From CAYJLA01 sp964371305 (GTDB lineage Bacteria > Bacillota_I > Bacilli_A > RFN20 > CAG-826), in assembly GCA_964371305.1 (NCBI GenBank), contig CAYJLA010000018.1:1-19779 (forward strand): a DNA stretch of 19,779 nt, read 5' to 3'. The notes under the pieces are model-generated. The model saw nothing but the letters and a program-made list of their open reading frames with translations. It was not told the DNA's origin and ran no database searches. The translations under genes and the position numbers were made by a program. How positions within the stretch are numbered: position 1 is the stretch's first letter; each line of letters opens with the position of its first letter. This document shows positions 7,177 through 14,461 of the stretch, piece by piece.

Positions 7177-8625
7177 AAAATGATAAAAAAAATACTGATG
7201 CTTAGCACAATGCTAATAGTTTTCTTGGTTTCGTTTGTGAATGTGAATTCATCAAGTCGTGTTTTAGAAGCACATGCATCAATCAATACAAAAATAGAAA
7301 ACAGTACAATTGATATGAGTTCTAATGGAATTGTTCCTGATAGAATAACATTTTATGACGATAATAATGCATTAATGGAACCGACAAAAACAACTGAAGG
7401 AATAGAGGTATCTTCAGTTATGTTTATGCAATATCATTTCAAAGGTTATATTGTCAGTGATACAATTTCAATCAATATGTCATCTATCATTCAGGCAGAA
7501 TCTGTTGGTGTTTTTACTACTGCAACAATTTTGATCGATACATATGGTGGGTCAAATTATGGACAAGGTGCGAATATGATTGAAAGTTCAACTGAAATTA
7601 CAATGAACATTTCAGAAAGTGCAAAGAGAAACGTGACTACTCTTGGAATAATGATTGGCAGCGTGAATGAAACAAGCTCAAGCATGATATTAGAGAATAT
7701 TAATATTAGTTATACATACCAAACAGATGAATACATTTCATCAAAAATACCAACTGTTACACCAGTCGAACAAGTACTAATTGATTCTAGTGGAGTAAAA
7801 CATGAACAAAACACAGTTTGGTCATCTTATGCCTTTGATTCCAACCTAGGTTTGGTAGTTAACGAAAATAATATTGATTTAAATCCAGCAACAGCATTAT
7901 TGATACAAAATTTATCTAGCGGATCACCGGATTCGATTATTCTACATAAAGATAAAGTGACTTTAAATATTGATTTAGCGACTAATGGTCAATTAACTGA
8001 AGACATTATACTAACTGCTGATTTAATAATCGGTTACGATTATTTTAGTGCTCCTTCAATTATAACTAATTCATATACTATAACTCCTACTTTTGTAAAA
8101 CAAACTATTGGCTTGGAACTTGATTTAACGACTATTACACCGTTTGATATGTTAAGTAATCTCAGCGTTCGTTTTTCAGTTAACTATGCTCAAAACGCTG
8201 AAAGTTCAGGATCTTTATATATTTCCGGTATGCGTTTGAACTATTCATCCGTAGATATGTTAGATATTGTTCATCGTGAGTTAGTAAATATTATTATGAA
8301 TGATGATTTAACTGAACAATGTAAAACGAAATTTTATTTAGCTAGAGCTGAGTTACTTTCTATGTCTGATTCTGATATTGAATTATTCAAAACTGCATCA
8401 ATGGAAAACTTTGCTGTAGTTGGGCCATCTGTTTTATATCATGTTAGAGTACGCTATGAAGCATGGGCTATTTCACTAGGTGAAGAAGCCTATTTAAATT
8501 CAAGTTATTTAAATACATCTTCATTACAGTCAAATGACTTATTGATGATATGTGTTATCTCAAGTGTGCTGTTGATAATTCCAGTTACATACATTGCATA
8601 CATTAAAAAGAAAAAACATATTTAG
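7174..8625 (+). CDS. Unrecognised secreted surface protein with C-terminal membrane anchor
   Basis: The 483-residue protein starts with a signal peptide: basic KMIKK, a hydrophobic core at about 7-24 and a possible cleavage after AHA near residue 35. Two regions rich in beta-strand patterns and in Ser, Thr, Ile and Asn follow (about 40-180 and 200-358). Each ends in a similar phrase, ENINISYTY at 174-182 and ISGMRLNYSS at 350-359, so they may be two related beta-sandwich domains. A helical segment with RAELLSMSDSDIELF and VRYEAW follows (about 365-440). A membrane helix at 455-477 and the tail KKKKHI anchor it with the bulk outside. I do not recognise the family. It stands alone between the non-coding gap and a terminator. 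A role in adhesion or glycan binding is only a guess. Confidence 0.85.
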   Translation: MKMIKKILMLSTMLIVFLVSFVNVNSSSRVLEAHASINTKIENSTIDMSSNGIVPDRITFYDDNNALMEPTKTTEGIEVSSVMFMQYHFKGYIVSDTISINMSSIIQAESVGVFTTATILIDTYGGSNYGQGANMIESSTEITMNISESAKRNVTTLGIMIGSVNETSSSMILENINISYTYQTDEYISSKIPTVTPVEQVLIDSSGVKHEQNTVWSSYAFDSNLGLVVNENNIDLNPATALLIQNLSSGSPDSIILHKDKVTLNIDLATNGQLTEDIILTADLIIGYDYFSAPSIITNSYTITPTFVKQTIGLELDLTTITPFDMLSNLSVRFSVNYAQNAESSGSLYISGMRLNYSSVDMLDIVHRELVNIIMNDDLTEQCKTKFYLARAELLSMSDSDIELFKTASMENFAVVGPSVLYHVRVRYEAWAISLGEEAYLNSSYLNTSSLQSNDLLMICVISSVLLIIPVTYIAYIKKKKHI

Positions 8626-8634
8626 TAAGTAAAC

Positions 8635-8664
8635 AAAGGGCGTTTTAGAATAACGCCTTTTTTT
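8635..8664 (+). terminator. Rho-independent terminator after the surface-protein gene
   Basis: AAAGG-GCGTT and AACGCCTTT form a stem (GGCGTT 8639-8644 with AACGCC 8652-8657, extended by A-T pairs with one bulged G), loop TTAGAAT, and a run of seven T at 8658-8664. Confidence 0.87.
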
Positions 8665-8721
8665 ATGCTTAAAAAAGTGTTAATCTAGAATAGTAAACAA
8701 TTTAAATATAAAGGAGAATCT

Positions 8722-9180
8722 ATGAACAAATTTATGCGTGCTGCAATTAAAGAAGCGCAAAAAGGCATTCATAACGGACATGGTGGGCCGTTTGGTGCAG
8801 TAATTGTTAAAGATGGAAAAGTAGTGGCTAAAGGTCACAATGAAGTTGTAAAAAACAACGATCCAACTTGCCATGGAGAAATGATGGCGATTAGAAAGGC
8901 TTGTAAAAAATTAGGATCTTTCGATTTAAGTGGATGTGAAATTTATACAACGGGCGAACCTTGCCCAATGTGTATGTCTGCTATTTTATGGGCCAATATC
9001 GATAAGACATATTATGGTTGTAATATTTTAGATACTGAAGACATCGGATTTAGAGATGCTAAGTTCTATGATATGCAAAAACCTGGCGAAAGAGAAAAGT
9101 TAGTTGTTGAATTAGATAGAAAGGCTTGTTTGAAATTATTCGCAGAATACAAGAATATTGATGACAAGAAAAATTATTAG
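8722..9180 (+). CDS. guaD: Guanine deaminase (cytidine-deaminase fold)
   Basis: It converts guanine to xanthine and ammonia. The 152 residues match the small zinc-dependent GuaD of Bacillus in length and layout: GGPFGAVIVKDG at 21-32, DPTCHGEMMAIRKACK at 47-62, EPCPMCMSAILWA at 79-91 and a C-terminal KKNY that parallels the KKEY end of the Bacillus enzyme, where the last residues join the active site. Zinc ligands are H51, C81 and C84; E53 is the proton shuttle. The motif is HGE rather than the commoner HAE. It is distinguished from TadA, the tRNA adenosine deaminase, by the GGPFGAV start and the C-terminal end. AAGGAGA at 8711-8717 gives a good start. The next gene, a purine permease, begins two bases after its stop, which supports the purine assignment. 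Confidence 0.88.
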   Translation: MNKFMRAAIKEAQKGIHNGHGGPFGAVIVKDGKVVAKGHNEVVKNNDPTCHGEMMAIRKACKKLGSFDLSGCEIYTTGEPCPMCMSAILWANIDKTYYGCNILDTEDIGFRDAKFYDMQKPGEREKLVVELDRKACLKLFAEYKNIDDKKNY

Positions 9181-9182
9181 TT

Positions 9183-10859
9183 ATGATGAATTCTATTAAA
9201 AATTTTGTAGGGGATCTTGGAAGTGGAATTAAGAAGATTTTCCATGGTCAACCTAAAGAAGACAACTTATTTTCAATACATGGTAGAGTCCCTTTAAGTA
9301 AGGCTGTACCTTTTGGTATCCAACACGTTCTTGCGATGTTAGCTAGTAATGTTACGCCTATTTTATTAGTTTTTTCAATACTTAACGCTAACGGGTTGCC
9401 TAGAGAATTTTCTACTTACGCTATGCTTGGTGCATTGTTTGTATCAGGTATTGGCACAGTTGTGCAATTACTAGTTGGTGCTAGGTTACCAATTGTTATT
9501 GGAACTTCATTTACTTTTGTTCCTATATTTATGTCCATTGCAATTTCAAACCCAAGTGATCCTGTTGGTGCTTATTATACTATTTTAGGTTCTATGTTGG
9601 CTGCATCATTATTTTTGATGATTGTATCAGTATTTTATAAGTATTGGGGAAAATTAATTAAACCTATCGTACCAGCTATTGTTGTATTAGGTATTGGTTT
9701 TTCACTTTTAGGTAGTGGAGCTACTTCCTTTTTTGGTGGTAGCGCTGTATTATCACATTTTTTTGGAACATCTCCAGCACCAGCTGACTTAAATGGTGTT
9801 GCATATTTCTGGTTTCCATTAGTAGCATTTATTACATTTGCCGCCGCTTTAGCTTGGGATATACTTGTTAAAGGTGTTTGGAAAAATGTTTCCATTTTAT
9901 TCGGTATTTTATTCGGTTTTGCGGTCGCTTCTTGTATTCCTGGCATGATCGATTGGTCTAGTTTACAAATTACTGAAGTCGTTGGTGCTTCAGGTGTTTT
10001 TGATTATCCACATATTGTTGATTTAACACAAATAAGATTTGAGTTAACACCCGTTATTCTTACATGTCTATGTGCTTTTGTAGCTGGTGCTGAGTGTATC
10101 GGTGATACAAATGCTCTTTCAACGGCTGCAATCGGAAGAAGCGCAAACTATAGAGAAATTAGTGGTGGATTATTTGTTGATGGATTTGCAACTGGTATAT
10201 CTGGCTTATTTGGAGCGTTCCCTCTTACTACTTACTCACAAAATGTTGGGTTAGTAGCTCAAACTAAAGTCGTTAATATTTATTCAATATTGTTAGGTGC
10301 AGGATTTTTAGTACTTGCATCGTTCCTTCCACCAATTGCTAACTTTATTTATGCAATTCCTGAGGCTGTTATTGGTGGAACTATGATCATTTTATTTGGT
10401 TCTATTGCGGTTATTGGTATGAAGATGATTGGCGAACTTGGTTGGACAGAAAAAAATATTATGATTGCTTCTATCTCTGCATGTCTTGGTTATGGTCTTT
10501 CAATCGGTACAGTTATAGTAAGTGGAAGCCCTGTTATGACAAGTTCTATCTTTGCTGTATTAGGAAGTCAAACAATGACTGATTTATTCTCTAATGTTGT
10601 ATTAAATGTATTTATTATTTCGATGATACTTTCGTACATTATTCCTGACTCATTTGGACAACAAAAATTAGTGACTGATGAATTAGAAAATGCCGAAAAA
10701 TTTGACGGTATGGTAAATGAAGCGGTAGAAAATCAAGAAATTGATGTTAATGTTGTTGTTGAGGCAGTTATTGTGGAAGCTGAAAAACCTGCAGCAACTC
10801 CAATAAAAAGAGTGAAAAAAACAACGACTACGACGAAAAAAACAACAATTAAAAAATAA
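9183..10859 (+). CDS. NCS2-family purine (xanthine-type) permease with extended charged tail
   Basis: This is a proton-coupled nucleobase importer of the NAT/NCS2 family. It has 558 residues, about 100 more than usual. The core (about 40-490) has roughly 12-14 membrane segments. The family QH pair is at 47-48 (GIQHVLAML), a conserved acidic segment AECIGD is near 302-307, and the NAT signature is QNVGLVAQTK at 353-362, closer to xanthine/urate members than to UraA. The C-terminal tail (490-558) is soluble: an acidic part (DELENAEKFDGM...EAVIVEAE) then a Lys/Thr low-complexity end (KRVKKTTTTTKKTTIKK). It follows guaD by two bases without its own ribosome site, so coupling is likely. ATG 9183 and ATG 9186 are both possible. 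Exact substrate not readable; xanthine or guanine is favoured by the neighbour. Confidence 0.88.
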   Translation: MMNSIKNFVGDLGSGIKKIFHGQPKEDNLFSIHGRVPLSKAVPFGIQHVLAMLASNVTPILLVFSILNANGLPREFSTYAMLGALFVSGIGTVVQLLVGARLPIVIGTSFTFVPIFMSIAISNPSDPVGAYYTILGSMLAASLFLMIVSVFYKYWGKLIKPIVPAIVVLGIGFSLLGSGATSFFGGSAVLSHFFGTSPAPADLNGVAYFWFPLVAFITFAAALAWDILVKGVWKNVSILFGILFGFAVASCIPGMIDWSSLQITEVVGASGVFDYPHIVDLTQIRFELTPVILTCLCAFVAGAECIGDTNALSTAAIGRSANYREISGGLFVDGFATGISGLFGAFPLTTYSQNVGLVAQTKVVNIYSILLGAGFLVLASFLPPIANFIYAIPEAVIGGTMIILFGSIAVIGMKMIGELGWTEKNIMIASISACLGYGLSIGTVIVSGSPVMTSSIFAVLGSQTMTDLFSNVVLNVFIISMILSYIIPDSFGQQKLVTDELENAEKFDGMVNEAVENQEIDVNVVVEAVIVEAEKPAATPIKRVKKTTTTTKKTTIKK

Positions 10860-10871
10860 AAGGAAGTAATT

Positions 10872-11321
10872 ATGCCTATTTGTAAATCGTGTTCTTGTAG
10901 AATTAGTAAATTAGATAAAGATATATGTCCTTTTTGTGGTGAAGAATCACCACTTAAAGGCGTAGTATCGCAAACTGCAGATATTACTACAAATATAAGT
11001 ACGCTTAAGGGTGATGTTGAAAACATGATTTTATATACTGCAAAATCAAAGTTAGTTATGCTTATGTTATGCATATTTTTAGGCATCTTCGGCGCGCATG
11101 CTTTTTATTTAAAACGTTATAAAATGGCCCTTGTTACACTAACTAGTAATTTAAGTTTTATAGCTGCCTTTGCTTTAATATTCAGTCTTACCGGATTAAT
11201 GTATTGGTGGTTAGCGATAGTCGTTCCATTATTTATTTCTGTGATGATTATGATTGTTATTGGTTTATATTTGTATTATAGTCCACAATTAGTTGATAAT
11301 AATGGGGAATTTTTAAAATAA
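10872..11321 (+). CDS. Zinc-ribbon and TM2-domain membrane protein
   Basis: A 149-residue membrane protein of unknown role. Residues 1-25 form a zinc ribbon with CKSC (4-7) and CPFC (19-22); an extra Cys at 9 may be incidental. After a polar linker, residues 57-95 match the TM2 domain: KSKLVMLMLCIFLGIFG, then AHAFYLKRYKMALV, with the typical G...G.H.FYL pattern. A further hydrophobic pair follows (about 95-135) and a short polar tail. AAAAGGAA lies just upstream of the ATG. The gene sits 12 bases after the permease and directly abuts rsmE, so it is in the same operon. TM2 proteins are widespread and poorly understood; no specific function is assigned. Confidence 0.8.
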   Translation: MPICKSCSCRISKLDKDICPFCGEESPLKGVVSQTADITTNISTLKGDVENMILYTAKSKLVMLMLCIFLGIFGAHAFYLKRYKMALVTLTSNLSFIAAFALIFSLTGLMYWWLAIVVPLFISVMIMIVIGLYLYYSPQLVDNNGEFLK

Positions 11322-12026
11322 ATGCAAAGATATTTCTTAAAAAAAACTGATGACGTATTAGTTCTTGAAAACGATGATATTTTTCATTTGAAAAAAGTGA
11401 TGCGTTCTAAAAAAGGCGATGTTTTTGAGGGTATAATTGATGGATCTGTTTATCTATGTAAGATTAATCAGTTAGAACCTTTTATGTTTAATACTTTCGA
11501 AAAACTGGATGAATCTAATGAATTACCAGTGAAAGTAACTGTTGCTATTGGTTTAATTAAGGGCGATAAAATGAATTATATGATCCAAAAATTGGTCGAA
11601 CTTGGAGTTTATGAGATTATATTTTTAAATCTAAATAGAAATGTCGTTAAAATATCTAGTGATAAATTATTGAGGTATAGTAAAATTGTCAAAGAGGCGG
11701 CTGAACAATCAAAAAGAAATGTTATGCCGAAGGTCGAAAAATTGCTTAATTTAGAACAATTAAGTAGATTACAATATAACCATAAATTAGTTGCTTATGA
11801 AAATCTTAAAAGTGAAAAATTTAATTTTTTACATGAATTGAGTAAAGTTAAATTAAATGATAATATGCTAATAGTGTTTGGTCCAGAAGGTGGACTTGAA
11901 CAAAAAGAATACAATTATTTGATAGAAAATAGTTATGTTGGAATATCGCTTGGTAAAAGAATACTAAGAGCAGAAACTGCACCTTTATATTGTTTAAGTA
12001 ATATAGCATCAACATTTGAGGTATAA
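11322..12026 (+). CDS. rsmE: 16S rRNA (uracil-1498-N3) methyltransferase RsmE
   Basis: RsmE methylates U1498 of 16S rRNA in the assembled small subunit with S-adenosylmethionine. The 234-residue protein has an N-terminal PUA-like domain (about 1-68) and a SPOUT methyltransferase domain. Diagnostic motifs are KGDKMNYMIQKLVELGV at 80-96, EAAEQSKRNVMP at 125-136, GPEGG at 187-191 and LGKRILRAETAP at 210-221, which make up the knotted cofactor site. Its ATG directly follows the TAA of the TM2 gene; GGGGAA inside that gene's end (11304-11309) serves as binding site. In Bacillus rsmE (yqeU) and mtaB (yqeV) are neighbours shortly after dnaJ, as here except for the inserted genes. Confidence 0.95.
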   Translation: MQRYFLKKTDDVLVLENDDIFHLKKVMRSKKGDVFEGIIDGSVYLCKINQLEPFMFNTFEKLDESNELPVKVTVAIGLIKGDKMNYMIQKLVELGVYEIIFLNLNRNVVKISSDKLLRYSKIVKEAAEQSKRNVMPKVEKLLNLEQLSRLQYNHKLVAYENLKSEKFNFLHELSKVKLNDNMLIVFGPEGGLEQKEYNYLIENSYVGISLGKRILRAETAPLYCLSNIASTFEV

Positions 12027-12028
12027 GA

Positions 12029-12829
12029 ATGAACGGGTTATATGACATTTTAAGAAAAAATCAGACTAAAATTGATAAAAGCAACATTGAAGAATGTATT
12101 TTAGTAAAGAAGTACTCTTATCTTTTCGATATGTTCGATTCTATCGCTACACTTAAAAATTCTGTCGATGATTTTGATATTATTAGAAGTAGCATTGTAA
12201 TATATTCAATTTTAAATAAAACCACAATTGAAGAGTTCACGTTGAACACAAAGAAAACCTTTAAAGAAATAAACTCCGAAAATATACCTGTTTTGCGTCA
12301 AAAAATTAGAAAGCTGATGGATTCAAAATATTTAAGGAATTTTACACTAAATGGTAAAGAAATATTTATACCTATCTTCCCAAAATCACTAAACGTAATA
12401 TACGCAAAAGAACAAGATAAATTATTCGCTAGACCATATAATAATTTAATAAAGAAATTCAATACAACGGTTATTGATTTATTTGAAACGTATAATTTTA
12501 ATTTATACGACTCACAATTTACTAGATTGGTGTGTTTAAAAAGAACAAATGATCTAATTGCCTGCTATCATCATGATTTTAAAACATTGTATTTCATTGA
12601 TACACAAGGTCGATTGCAAAATAAATTAGCTCTTTTTGATAAATATATTTTTAAACCAAATTTGACAAACGTTATCAATAGACTTTCATTGATTATAGAT
12701 GCATATTTGGATAATGATTATAACGCCTTAATTGAAATACTGCATAATGAACAATTTATTTCTGGTTATATGCTAAATAAAATAAAAAAACACAGGGCAA
12801 AATTACTAAAAAGAAAAGGAATCGTATAA
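12029..12829 (+). CDS. Unrecognised 266-residue cytoplasmic protein between rsmE and mtaB
   Basis: I do not recognise this family. The protein has no signal peptide, membrane segment or Cys cluster. It is basic and rich in Lys, Asn and Ile, with mainly helical patterns: a helix-rich N-terminal half, then a segment with IFIPIFPKSLNVIYAKEQDKLFARPY (shown here as positions about 112-137), a middle part with YDSQFTRLVCLKRTNDLIACYHHDFKTLYF (about 155-185) that could be beta-rich, and a basic C-terminus KKHRAKLLKRKGIV. It begins two bases after rsmE and ends one base before mtaB starts, so it is translated with two RNA-modification genes. A role with RNA or ribosomes is suggested only by this position and its charge. 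ATG 12029 has GAGG about eight bases upstream. Confidence 0.8.
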   Translation: MNGLYDILRKNQTKIDKSNIEECILVKKYSYLFDMFDSIATLKNSVDDFDIIRSSIVIYSILNKTTIEEFTLNTKKTFKEINSENIPVLRQKIRKLMDSKYLRNFTLNGKEIFIPIFPKSLNVIYAKEQDKLFARPYNNLIKKFNTTVIDLFETYNFNLYDSQFTRLVCLKRTNDLIACYHHDFKTLYFIDTQGRLQNKLALFDKYIFKPNLTNVINRLSLIIDAYLDNDYNALIEILHNEQFISGYMLNKIKKHRAKLLKRKGIV

Positions 12830-12830
12830 A

Positions 12831-14114
12831 ATGCGATTTTCTGTATATAATTTAGGATGTAAAGTTAATTCATACGAGATTGATTGTATAAGTGCACTTT
12901 TTACCAATAATGGTCACGTATATGATGAAAGCAATTATGATGTTATCATAGTTAACACGTGTGCCGTTACATCACAAGCTGAGAAAAAATCAAGAAAATA
13001 TATAAGAAGATTTAGGAAAGAAAAACCTAATGCAATAATTGTTGTTATGGGTTGTTTTAGTCAACTAAATTATAATAGGGTAACTTCGTTAATAGAGGCT
13101 GATATAATCATTGGTTCGATTTACCGAGATGAAATTCTTAATATGGTGAAACAGTTTTTAAAAGAACGTGAACAAATAATAAAAATTGATAGCCTTAAAG
13201 AAATGAGATTAGCCCCTAAATATGATGAGTTCGATGTAATACCTTTTTCTTTTCATACAAGAGCATATATAAAAATTACTGATGGTTGTAATAACTTTTG
13301 CTCATACTGTGTTATTCCATATACAAGAGGTAAATTACGTTCTAGACAAAAAGAATTTATATTTAAAGAGATTGATGGACTTGTAAACAAAGGATATAAA
13401 GAAATCGTTATTACTGGCATTCATACAGGCGGTTATGGTGTTGATCTACCCAATTACTCTTTCAGTGATTTAATCGAAGAAATATTAAGTAAATTCCCAA
13501 AACTCAAAAGGTTAAGAATAAGTTCAATTGAGGAAAGTGAAATCGATAATAAATTAATTAATTTAATTAAAAATAATAAAACGATAGTTTCACATCTTCA
13601 TATACCATTGCAAAGTGGATCTAAAACTGTACTTCAGAGGATGTTTAGGAAATATAATAAAGATGAATTCATTAATAAAATTAATTTGTTGAGAAGTGTT
13701 CGTGAAGATATCTCGATTACAACCGATGTGATATGTGGTTTTCCTGAAGAAACTAAAGAAGAACATGAAGAAACAATAAGTTTCGTCAAAGAAATTAAAT
13801 TCTCACAACTACACGTTTTTCCATTCTCAAAACGCGAGCATACAAAATGCTATACCTTAAAAGATGTAGATCACGCCATAAAAAAATCACGGGTTAATGA
13901 TTTAATAGATATATCGACTAGTCTACAGAGTAGTTTTATTGAACAATTTTTAGGACAAAAAGCTGAAGTTTTGATTGAAGAATACGATAAAAAATTAGAG
14001 GCGTATATTGGTCATACATCAAATTACATACTAGTAGCAGTAAAATCAAATGACGATATTATTGGAAAAATAGTAGATGTAGTGCTAACAATAGATAATT
14101 GTATTATTAAGTAA
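12831..14114 (+). CDS. mtaB: tRNA t6A37 methylthiotransferase MtaB
   Basis: This radical-SAM enzyme adds a methylthio group to t6A37 in tRNAs that read ANN codons. The 427 residues show the three domains of the family. The N-terminal MTTase domain has YNLGCKVNSYE at 6-16 and cluster cysteines C10, C44 and C75. The radical-SAM core has CNNFCSYC at 153-160 (C153, C157, C160). A C-terminal TRAM domain spans about 370-425. LGCKVNSYE is typical of MtaB and differs from MiaB. AAAGGA at 12815-12820 lies ten bases before the ATG. It is last in the tight run that starts at guaD. Confidence 0.95.
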   Translation: MRFSVYNLGCKVNSYEIDCISALFTNNGHVYDESNYDVIIVNTCAVTSQAEKKSRKYIRRFRKEKPNAIIVVMGCFSQLNYNRVTSLIEADIIIGSIYRDEILNMVKQFLKEREQIIKIDSLKEMRLAPKYDEFDVIPFSFHTRAYIKITDGCNNFCSYCVIPYTRGKLRSRQKEFIFKEIDGLVNKGYKEIVITGIHTGGYGVDLPNYSFSDLIEEILSKFPKLKRLRISSIEESEIDNKLINLIKNNKTIVSHLHIPLQSGSKTVLQRMFRKYNKDEFINKINLLRSVREDISITTDVICGFPEETKEEHEETISFVKEIKFSQLHVFPFSKREHTKCYTLKDVDHAIKKSRVNDLIDISTSLQSSFIEQFLGQKAEVLIEEYDKKLEAYIGHTSNYILVAVKSNDDIIGKIVDVVLTIDNCIIK

Positions 14115-14128
14115 TTATCGCACTTTTT
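14094..14128 (+). terminator. Weak terminator-like hairpin at the end of mtaB
   Basis: GATAATT (14094-14100) and AATTATC (14113-14119) are perfect inverted arms around the mtaB stop codon, followed after four bases by TTTTT (14124-14128). The stem is almost all A-T, so termination would be weak and read-through toward rpmF is possible. Confidence 0.3.
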
Positions 14129-14137
14129 CATTGATTT

Positions 14138-14152
14138 TTTGACAATGTCAAA
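14138..14152. repeat. Palindrome upstream of the rpmF promoter (candidate operator)
   Basis: TTTGACA, a central A, TGTCAAA: a perfect 7-bp palindrome ending 9 bases before the rpmF -35 hexamer. It contains a TTGACA word, but no -10 lies at the right distance from it, so an operator reading is favoured over a second promoter. Confidence 0.5.
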
Positions 14153-14161
14153 TAAAACACA

Positions 14162-14189
14162 TTGACTAATAAATAAAGTAATATATAAT
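14162..14189 (+). promoter_or_regulatory. Promoter of rpmF
   Basis: TTGACT (14162-14167), a 16-bp spacer and TATAAT (14184-14189) form a strong sigma-A-type promoter. It would give a leader of about 20-25 nt before rpmF with the strong site AAGGAGG at 14204-14210. Confidence 0.75.
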
Positions 14190-14218
14190 TTAATATTGTA
14201 TTTAAGGAGGACATTATT

Positions 14219-14413
14219 ATGGCAGTACCATATAGAAAAGTGTCGAAAACTCGCAAAAGATTACGTAGAACACATTTCAAACTTACAGTATCAGGATTAG
14301 TATCTTGTTCAAATTGTTCAGAAACTATTCAATCACACCGTGTATGCCCACATTGTGGATATTACAATGGTAAAAAAGTTTACGGCAAAGTAACTAACAA
14401 CGAAGCACAATAG
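14219..14413 (+). CDS. rpmF: Large-subunit ribosomal protein bL32
   Basis: bL32 is a small zinc-ribbon protein of the 50S subunit. The 64 residues begin MAVPYRKVSKTRKRLRRTH, the family start, followed by the zinc-ribbon pairs CSNC (30-33) and CPHC (44-47). All four Cys are kept, so this is the zinc-binding form; many Firmicutes also carry a Cys-free copy, not seen here. It has its own promoter and a strong ribosome site, and a terminator hairpin follows the stop. deoC begins 48 bases later. Confidence 0.97.
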   Translation: MAVPYRKVSKTRKRLRRTHFKLTVSGLVSCSNCSETIQSHRVCPHCGYYNGKKVYGKVTNNEAQ

Positions 14414-14422
14414 TTTATAAAT

Positions 14423-14450
14423 AAGTCATTTAATATGGCTTTTTTATTTT
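14423..14450 (+). terminator. Terminator between rpmF and deoC
   Basis: AAGTCAT (14423-14429), loop TTAAT and ATGGCTT (14435-14441) form a 7-bp stem with one G-U pair, followed by TTTTATTTT. The deoC ribosome site AAGGAG (14451-14456) starts immediately after the T-run. No promoter fits between them, so deoC is probably expressed by read-through. Confidence 0.68.
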
Positions 14451-14461
14451 AAGGAGAAAAA

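Noticed and set aside
8665..8721. Purine riboswitch before guaD
   Set aside because: Only 57 bases separate the terminator from the start codon, and no aptamer-like paired structure is seen.
10801..10859. Lys/Thr end of the purine permease as a frameshift artefact
   Set aside because: The frame stays open to a stop codon followed 12 bases later by a gene with a good ribosome site, so the tail is probably real, though slippage cannot be excluded.
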